Source of the DNA: Brachynemurus nebulosus
Lineage: Eukaryota; Arthropoda; Insecta; Neuroptera; Myrmeleontidae
Assembly (NCBI GenBank): GCA_035578155.1
Contig: JAPWDM010000014.1
Coordinates: forward strand, 13,867,501 to 13,931,500
Direction: 5' to 3'
DNA: 64,000 nucleotides
The translations under genes were made by a program, and so were the position numbers. This document shows, one piece after another, positions 56,360-64,000 of the stretch (the stretch's first letter is position 1; each line of letters opens with the position of its first letter). The notes under the pieces are model-generated. The model did no database searches and was not told the origin of the DNA. It worked only from the letters and a program-made list of their open reading frames with translations.

Positions 56360-59300
56360 GTATGTATTTATGTGTGTACACGATAACTCTCGAACGAATC
56401 GTTTAATGCTTATGAAATTTGGTATGCGTGCTCGAATTCGGACTGGCTCGGCTAAGTTCGTTAGCCAGACACGTCGGATGCCCTGAAGTAGGTTTTTTGG
56501 CCATTTTTCGCCATTTTTAGTGGTTTTTTTGCAAAATTTGGCTAGAATTCAAAAATTTTTTAATTTTTTTTGACACCATCGAAAAGGGCGTAAAAAATTG
56601 CATAAGATAAGCTTTTAAAACATTGTACTAAGTGAACTAGCTTTTAAGAAAAATTAAGAAATTTGCTGAATTTTTTTACAATAAATGTTTAGCAATTCTT
56701 TTCTAGATAAAACAAGTCCTAGTTAGTTATTCAATATGTATGTATGTGTTACAATAACAATAGCTCTGTCTCATCTTTTTAAATTAAAATTAGTCAGATT
56801 TTTTAAGAGTATGTTATGGAAAGGAAATTTTTGTATGATGTCCTCCTTTAGAGAGAAAATATAATTCATATATATTTACATACCTAGAAAAAAAAATCGA
56901 AAACTATAGTTATGTAATGTAATATGTTGTTAAATGGATATATGCTACACTATATGAGATTCGTTACGGTCCTGAGGACCTAAAAGCGCCAAAAATTAAC
57001 TACTAAACTGATTTTGAAAATTGTTTCACTGTTAGAAAGCTAAACTATTTTAAATGGATACAGATCTTAGATGAGATCTGCCAATGCCCAATATTTCGAA
57101 ATTCGTTATGTTATGCAGATGCTGCGACAGGGGTATTTTTTTTTAAATGAGAACTAATTATAACAACATTATAAGTATATCTTAACCATCTTAACCCACT
57201 ATATTCTCATCATAAGTTCCTTGTTCATTAGAACCTAGTTCCGTAATTTTAGTCTAACCAAACGATATAATTATTATGTATTTATTAATTGAGTTACTTT
57301 TTGTAGGTATAATGACATAAGTTTACAAGGAACAATGCCATCATTTACTAATAACGTAACCTTAGCTGAAATTGAAGCTTTTGATATAAATAATATATTT
57401 TCAACAATGTTGGCTCTTTTTGATGAAGGTGGTATTGATTTGTGTGGAAAATTATTTGACACAAAAATCATTCAAGATCTATATAAAAACATCGATCAAA
57501 TGAAGTATGATTTAATACTTACGGAAATATTTGCTACCGATTGTTTCCTTGTTTTTGCTCATAAATTAAAGGATGTCCCCATAGTTGGAGTAACAACGAG
57601 TGTACCAATGGCGTGGGCATATGACCGATTTGGTTTGCCAGACAATCCAGCATTTATACCAAATAATTTTTTGGATTTAACTCCACCACTGGCATTACAT
57701 GAGCGGGTATACAATACGGTCGTTGAATTTATGATGAAATGGGGGTAATAATTTTATCATTTTTAATATGATTATATGTATGGGGTAAGCGAAAAATGCA
57801 GGGAAATCTAGCAAATTCTAGGAAATGCATATTTAGTTAAGTAAGAGGGAAAGTATAAAAGAAGTAAAATAAAAATGATAATTTAAAAATTTCTTCGTTG
57901 CTCAGAAATTTTACGCAAAAAATCGAAAATTACAAATTTATTTTTCAAATTTATTTTTCTTTTAGTTGTCTTGGCCATATGTCCATCATGGACATATGGC
58001 CAAGACAACTAAAAGAAAAATAAATTTGAAAATTTTTAATTTTAATTTAAATTTTTATTTACGCTTTCTTAAGGTACCTTTTTCGTAAAATAAACACTTA
58101 CATTTCTATTATCATTATTCGGTTCCGAGTTTTTTTTTTTGGGGAATTCAAATATATTTTCGAATAGTTAAATACGTTTTCTTCTCCTAGGTAAAATCTA
58201 GGAATATTTAGAGTTAGCGTCAAAGCGTCTAGAAAGTACACATTATCAGTTTCCTAAATTACATTTAAATTTAACATGAAATGTCGTTTTCGACCACTAA
58301 GTCATACCTATAAACATGGACACTTTCTGAAGTATTAAAGAAATTCATAAAAATAATTCTTAAATTTTAAATATAATTCTTGTAGCTCGAAGTCGTTTCC
58401 GCCATTAATATGAATAATATAAGGTTGTATAATATGAAATGTCGGTTTCCGACCATTTGGTCTACCATATATTTCAAACAAAATTATAAACATTTTTATA
58501 ACTCACACAAATCTTTCTGCGGATCGGTGATATACTTTCGCGGATCGACGCACAGTGGAGCATTTGACCTTAAATCATGGCCAAAATCGAAAAATCCAAA
58601 ATTCACTAATATTGTTAAAAGTAGTATTTTTGGACTGGTAAATATCTGGTTTATTCGTTCGGCCACATACCGGGTCAATAAGGCATGTTCAGACATTATT
58701 ACCGTCAGTTGAAGTCAGAACTTTTTTAACAGTAGAATATCATGGCTTTATTATGATTTTTATAGTCAAAGTATAATGGTTCAGTTTTTTATTTGTCTAA
58801 TTAACTTGAGTTATTTGTTCCTCATTAATTTATAAGGTGAATGGTCAATGTTTGTTTATCATGCCTAAAATAATTTTAAAATAATTCCTTGTATATTTTA
58901 ATGACATTTTTAAGTTAAGTTTATATTCAAGTAATAAAATTTTATTGTACTTTATTAAAGATAATGATTTAAACACCTTCCGGGCTTTTCCGGGCAAACT
59001 TGTTTATATCACTTCATTCTGCAGGTAACAGAGAAACAATTCCTGGAATAAAACTTCCCGCATGTACTTGTCATTTCTATAAAAAAAAGTTTAATTATTT
59101 TGTTACATATTATACATTTCGAGTTTCATAGGTATAACATAAAGAGTATATATTTAATAATCATCCTTGATTTTTTTGTCTCTTGATATCTGTATCAACA
59201 CATTTATGCTTTAAATAATACAGGGGCGTATACCACCAAGCATCTTGGAGGGGAGGCCGGGGTCATGCAAGAAATGAAAAAATTAAAACAATTTCTGAAA

Positions 59301-62249
59301 CAAAATTAAGAAACAAAAATTGAAGCTGACGAGTGACGAGCAAAAAAGAAAAACACGCTGCTTGGTAATAATAATGGATTAATTATATAACATTTGCCGA
59401 TATTGTCCCCAAGATTAAATAAAATCTAATGTATATATTTAATTGCCTGGTGGGGGGTCATGACCCCTTGACTCCCCCTCACCTCTATACACGCCTGAAA
59501 TGATATCTAAATAAATAAATAATTGGATCTAATTGTATTTTACAGTAAAATTTAACAATAAAATACAATTACTATTTTTGGCCAGGTTTTATGATCAAAT
59601 ACTCCACTGTGTGGCGGTTGGGAAACACTGAACTAGAGAACTCATTATATATTATATGTAGAGTGCCCAACAGTTTGTTTACCATTTACATACTGATAAA
59701 AGTCCTCCGAGTTTTTTTTTTGTTTCGTTTCTGTTTCGATGAATTAAAAGATAGGTGTTATAGTGGCAATATTGTGTTCAGCACTTATAAACACTGAGAC
59801 ATTGTTAACTATACCGTCAGAAGGTAAAAAAAAAGAGTTTCAGTATGCCTACAAACTTGATCTCATCACCTTTCCTTGCAATCTTGAGAAGATTGTCCGC
59901 AAAATTTCGAATCGATCGAATAAGACTTTACCTCGCAAGGAACTATTCTGGACAACTTTTTCTAGAGATTTTGGTCTTATTCTATAATTTTTGAACTGCG
60001 AAAATTTTTTTGAATTTAAAAAAGGGCATTGCTATTGATTTCTACCGTATTTACGTATTGTATCGTTTACTATTTACAAAGTTCCTATACATTTTTCGCT
60101 TATATTGAATACTTTGGATAAAGAAATTATTAATACATATTAAAATTTTTTTTACAGCTATTATTATTTTCAAACGCGAATTACCGATGATATAATTCGA
60201 AAAAAACTTAATGACAATAATATACCGTCTATGTATGAAATGGAGAAAAAAATGAGTCTTTTATTAACAAATACTCACTTTAGCTTGTACGGTGCTCGTC
60301 CAATACCACCAAATGTTAAAGAAGTGGCCGGAATACATATTACGTCTTTTAATCCATTACCAAAAGTACGTACATAGGTATATGCGCTCAACATTTAATA
60401 ATTCTTGGTTTCTAGTTAATATTCTTTACCAATCAATATAAAGTAGTTTAGTTTTTTTTACGCTCCCAAAATTGTAAAAATGATGTAAAAATTGTAATGT
60501 AACCAACTTGTCAAAATATAGGTAAAATATTGCTGACTTTATATTATATGGATAGAAGAAAAAGTTTGGAAATCATCGGGGAATTTGTCGTCAAACTTAG
60601 TTAAGTCAACTATGAACACTTGCTATGTATTAAGTGACTAGCCGTATACCCAATGGGATTTCCCATTGGCAACATCTTTTTAGGTGTTCACCTTCAGCTC
60701 ATTTTCAATGTTTTTCAAAAAACGGAAGACCAACTCCCACGTTTCTGACTTCAAAAATGACCTTCTAAACCCAACAGTTTAAGCTGTGCGTTATCTGTCA
60801 GTCAATGTTAAGGATTTATTAAAATAAGATATTTATTTTAATAGCCATTGTAACATATTTTTATATATCTCTATAACTTCAAAAATGACGAATTTCCATA
60901 CAAATTTTCACCATATTTAACCCACTTAGGGGACGAATTTTCAAAAATCCTTTCTTAGTGCTCATCTACGTTACATAGGGAACTCTTATGCAAAATTTCA
61001 TTCTTCTAAACCCAACGGTTTAGGCTGTGCGTTGTCTGTCAGTCAGTCAGTGTTAGAAATTTATTAAGTAGATCAATCATCACCCGAGCGGATCTAGCCT
61101 AAGTGCCTCCCAGGGCTAGTTTAAAAATGCCGTCCCCTGTCTTGCTTAACAAGAAAAATAAACATTTTTTTCAAACTTTTTTTCCCTCTAAAAAATAAGT
61201 GACGTGCAAAAAAAACGCCAAATTTCGAATTTTGACGCCCTTTTATATTACTTTTGGCACCGTCAAAATCTGGCGCCCGGGGCACGTGATCCGCTGCCCC
61301 CTCTAGATCCGACTCTGATCATCAAGAACAAATATTTAAGTTTTTTAGTCATAAATATTCAAATCTTGTAGTTTTGTAAATTTACATATTATTTTCAGCA
61401 ACTTGAAACTTTCTTGAACAATTCTAAAAATGGAGTTATCTTACTGTCAATGGGTTCAATGATTCGTATCGAAACATTCTCTGAAGAAAAACAAAGGGCT
61501 TTAATTGAAGCTTTTGGTCAACTACCATACAATGTTATTTGGAAGGCTAACAAAAGTGAATTAGTCGGACCATTTCCAAGCAATATTTATTTTGAAACGT
61601 GGCTACCTCAACGAGAGATTCTTTGTAAGTAAACTACTCTCAAATTTTTCGTTTTCAAATTAAATACAATTTATTTTTATACAAATTTTAAGGTCATAGT
61701 AACACTAAGCTTTTTATAACTCACGGTGGATTAATGGGAACTCAAGAAGCCATTTACTGTGGCGTTCCAATGATCGGTATACCGTTTTTCGGTGATCAGT
61801 TTTTAAATATAAAAAATTACATTCGTTTGGGCATTGCTGCTGAATTAAAATATGAAGATATTTCCAAAGAAACCGTTTTAAGTACAGTTAATAGTCTTCT
61901 AAAATCTCCGAGGTATGATAAATCAAGGGAAATTCTGTATTATCTTTATAAAAAATTAATGTTTTGTAGCTATAAAGAAAATATGAAACGTGTTTCAACA
62001 TTATATACTGATCGGCCAATGTCAGCTATTGATGAAGTAATTTACTGGATAGAATACGTAATTCGACACAAAGGAGCTCATCATTTAAAACCCTCTAGCG
62101 TTGAATTAGCTTGGTATCAGCTATATCTTTTTGACGTCATTGGCGTTTTAATTTTATTTATTGTTTTAATCGTAGTAATTATTTATTTATTAATATCATC
62201 AATTTATAAACAATTTATAAAAAAAGTGGAAAAATTAAAAAAAGAATAA
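55120..62249 (+). CDS. UDP-glycosyltransferase D
   Basis: Exons: 55120-55322, 57307-57744, 60158-60365, 61399-61624, 61693-61912, 61970-62249 (524 aa, one frame, phases 2-2-0-1-2). Signal peptide 1-22 before ARILGLFP; catalytic His36; partner Asp in ATDC; canonical signature [19 protein letters not shown]...GDQ; membrane helix; tail ending KLKKE (KxKxx). The exon 2 donor (GG|GTAATA) departs from the AG|GT of the paralogues. Intron 5 is 57 nt, a multiple of three and free of in-frame stops, so unspliced transcripts would encode a 19-residue insertion. Exon 1 resembles A most closely. AATAAA lies at 62273. Substrates are not predictable from sequence. Confidence 0.93.
55584..55782. mobile_element. 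hAT-like MITE in UGT D intron 1
   Basis: Perfect 8-bp TSD TCGAATAT (55576-55583 and 55783-55790). Imperfect ends (CAAGGCCGCGG / CGTCGGGCTTGG). Carries the GACGAGCAAAAAAA motif and CCCGGGCTCC-type sequence. Confidence 0.8.
56147..57138 (+). repeat. (TA)n-core repeat family, copy 4, one 120-bp unit
   Basis: Start TTTTTAGTGAATTTCC, TA core at 56277-56347, CACGATAACTCTCGAACGAA, GACACGTCGGATGCCC, a single copy of the 120-bp unit in inverse of the 47-kb array (CACTGTTAGAAAGCTAAACT), end GATGCTGCGACAGGGGTATT. Confidence 0.8.
56277..56347. repeat. (TA)n microsatellite
   Basis: About 70 bp of TA followed by a short TATG run; core of the surrounding repeat copy. Confidence 0.97.
57942..58032. repeat. 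Perfect 45-bp-arm palindrome with 1-nt centre
   Basis: The sequence reads identically on both strands around C57987 for 45 bases each side, including TTGTCTTGGCCATATGTCCA. In UGT D intron 2. Confidence 0.95.
58033..59212. other. UGT D intron 2, nothing recognised
   Basis: A short phrase (ATGAAATGTCGKTTTCCGACC) occurs twice, at about 58276 and 58433. Otherwise no gene or paired repeat. Confidence 0.4.
59221..59497. mobile_element. hAT-type MITE in UGT D intron 2
   Basis: Flanks AAATAATA / AAATGATA (7 of 8). Ends CAGGGGCGTATACC and TCTATACACGCCTG. GACGAGCAAAAAAG inside. Confidence 0.85.
60636..61070 (+). repeat. Related copy of the 49.8-kb interspersed repeat
   Basis: Starts GACTAGCCGTATACCCAATG, ends GGCTGTGCGTTGTCTGTCAG and AGTCAGT. 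Shares AGGGGACGAATTTTCAAAAATCCTTTCTTAGTGCTC-type sequence (in pieces) with 51060-51130. In UGT D intron 3. Confidence 0.6.
61084..61317. mobile_element. hAT-type MITE in UGT D intron 3
   Basis: Flanks ATCATCAC / ATCATCAA (7 of 8). Ends CCGAGCGGATCTAG and CTAGATCCGACTCTG. Carries a GACGTGCAAAAAAA variant of the shared motif. Confidence 0.8.
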
Positions 62250-62272
62250 AAGATCTATGGACCTACAACTAC

Positions 62273-62278
62273 AATAAA
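62273..62278 (+). terminator. Candidate poly(A) signal of UGT D
   Basis: AATAAA 24 nt after the UGT D stop codon. Confidence 0.5.
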
Positions 62279-63646
62279 TCTTTACACATTTTTCTTTTAC
62301 CTTAACACTTTTACATTTGTACGTTTAACACAAGTTTTCTCCTCCACTATTTTAACACCTACAAGTTAGATTAATAATATCACCTGTTATTGAAATTCTG
62401 TGAACTTCTTAATTTCACTGTGAAATTATAACAAACAAATGTAAATATTTCCCATGCGATAATGAGTGCGCTAAATTATTAAGCAGTTAGCATTTATTTC
62501 GAAAGTTAAAGTTTTATACTTATTTATTTTAGTTCACTCAATATAAAAAAAAATATTAGGTACTTCATAACAAGTATTTTTGTTGGCGGTATTTACGTAT
62601 AACTTAAATCTACAGAGTGCGTGTTGGACGCACAAAAAGTGATACACTTGATGAAAACATAAGCATTTCGTAGTTATGCTACGAAATCCTAAAAAAGTAT
62701 AAAAGTAAATCACAAAAATGACAAAGACAAAAGATTTTTCCTGACGAGCAAATTTTGGGTAGGGTACCAGTAGGTACCCTTGGTAGGGTACAGTAATTTT
62801 TAAAAGGCTTCAAGAAAAAAATAAGCAAAGAAATACAATTATACATACATATTATTGAATTTATGCCTTAATAAGCTTTTCTTTAATACCCTATTTGATG
62901 TTCTTGGGGCAAAATTCTTGTCCCATTTCCGAGGTTACTCCCTGAAATTAACCATCGTAATTGAATTCTAACTTTACATCTACAATTTGACCACCCTGTT
63001 CTATCTCTATATTAAATATCAAATTTTCGCCTTCAATAATTTGAGAGAAAATCGTCTGTGACCCGCCACCCGCCTGGAACATTAATTATTATTAACAAAA
63101 AACAATAATATTTAGCAAAATGTATTAACAAATATATAATTTTCTATTTTAATCCGAAAAGACGAAATAGGGTATTTTGCAATAATTTTTTTAATTCGGT
63201 ATATTTGTATTTATTGCTTTTAAGCATAGCAAAAGGGGGTAGGTGGGGTATTTACATATCTACAAATAATATTCTAATACAGTACAAATTTTTTTCATAA
63301 TCTTATAGGGTAGTCTTTTTTATGTGTCCACGAAACCAGTCCCTATATTTATATAAAAGTCAAGTCTTTGAATTTGATTTGCACGGAATTTTCGTAGAAT
63401 CTAACTCCCGTGTAAAATAGGAGTCTACTGTATGTATGATCACTGCTGACCCGTTGAACCCTGTCAACACATTGTCTCATTGTCATTACACTGGATAATA
63501 CGTGTGGTAACACGAGCTAGAGTCTATTTTTATACGCGATTTATTCTGATATTACATAAATTTGAAAACACATTTTATAAATACAATTATTTCTTATATT
63601 TTTTTCAATAAATTAGTTTTTTATTACATATTTGAAATAAAAAAGA
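62279..63646. other. Spacer between UGT D and the TPR gene
   Basis: No gene recognised. A lone pogo-like end (GGAGTCTACTGTA) lies near 63420-63432, and a TGACGAGCAAA fragment near 62742. The last few hundred bases should include the promoter of the downstream gene. Confidence 0.4.
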
Positions 63647-64000
63647 ATGGGCTACAAAAATATAGAAAAATTCATGGAAATAATTAAAAGGTGTCACTTG
63701 GAACACAAAATCATGTTATTCTTATCAAATCCATTGAATTCAGATATTGATCGTGTTATATACATTACAAAATATTTAAAAAAATTTAATTTACTACCTC
63801 AAATAATTAAGACGTGTAAAAATAATAATTTATCTACACGCTATCGAAATGAAGGTAATGTAGCGTTTTATGCTCAAGATTGGCAAAATGCTCGTATACT
63901 TTATACAAAAAGTATAGCTTATGCAGAAATAGATAAATCTACAGAATGTTTAGCAACAGCGTATGCAAACAGATCTGCTGTCTTGTATCAAATGGCTTAC
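63647..64000 (+). CDS. SMYD4-like protein, N-terminal TPR part, runs off the window
   Basis: An open frame from ATG 63647 stays open for 118 codons to the window edge. Residues ~68 onward form a TPR pair: YRNEGNVAFYAQDW (helix A), ARILYTKSIAYAEI (helix B), ATAYANRSAVLYQMAY (next repeat). The order and spacing (RNEGN - YTKSIAYA - AYANRSAVL) match the N-terminus of SMYD4-type proteins, which carry SET and MYND domains after the TPR and act as protein lysine methyltransferases. Neither SET nor MYND is in view, so another TPR co-chaperone is possible. Same strand as the UGT array, 1.4 kb past gene D, with no functional link implied. Confidence 0.65.
   Translation, partial: MGYKNIEKFMEIIKRCHLEHKIMLFLSNPLNSDIDRVIYITKYLKKFNLLPQIIKTCKNNNLSTRYRNEGNVAFYAQDWQNARILYTKSIAYAEIDKSTECLATAYANRSAVLYQMAY

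Noticed and set aside
58262..58460. ATGAAATGTCG-type phrase as a mariner terminal repeat
   Set aside because: It matches only an inner part of some mariner TIRs; the outermost CAGGTG-type bases and TA flanks are missing.

Overview
The window is eukaryotic nuclear DNA, almost certainly from an insect. It is strongly AT-rich, its genes are split by GT-AG introns, long (TA)n microsatellites are present, and transposon debris fills most non-coding space. I cannot fix the order or species from the sequence. There is no sign of bacterial gene organisation, CRISPR, rRNA or an intact tRNA.

The core is a tandem array of four same-strand (+) genes for membrane-bound UDP-glycosyltransferases (UGTs), here called A to D: A 10328-24048, B 28590-34731, C 38744-45916 and D 55120-62249. 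I rebuilt each from conserved splice junctions. All four give one continuous reading frame of 515, 518, 527 and 524 residues. Each has a signal peptide, the N-terminal catalytic His, the partner Asp, the C-terminal UGT signature block, one C-terminal membrane helix and a lysine-rich tail ending in KxKxx. Intron positions and phases are shared (2, 2, 0, 1, 2), so the array arose by tandem duplication. Gene A lacks the fourth intron. Gene C has unusual residues in the sugar-donor signature. Together the products would be ER-lumenal enzymes that glycosylate small lipophilic compounds.

On the left, 1-2529 holds a partial, spliced gene of the P-element/THAP9 transposase type. To its right are a deleted mariner relic (3098-3954), a Harbinger-like element (4302-5916) lying inside an older inverted repeat, and several small inverted-repeat elements. 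On the right edge, 63647-64000 is the start of a TPR-containing SMYD4-like gene that runs off the window.

The introns and spacers hold many non-autonomous DNA transposons, several with clear target-site duplications: hAT-type elements with 8-bp TSDs, a piggyBac-type element with TTAA ends and a nested MITE, TA-flanked pogo/Tc-like elements, an 826-bp element with 8-bp TSD and internal tandem repeats, long foldback palindromes, and a repeat family with a (TA)n core and a variable number of ~120-bp units. One 630-bp intronic segment is tandemly duplicated with no difference that I can see.

I did not find an obviously new biochemical system. The most interesting points are the divergent donor site of UGT C, the exact intron absence in A, the (TA)n/120-bp repeat family, the 224-bp hairpin upstream of gene D, and the identical 630-bp duplication.
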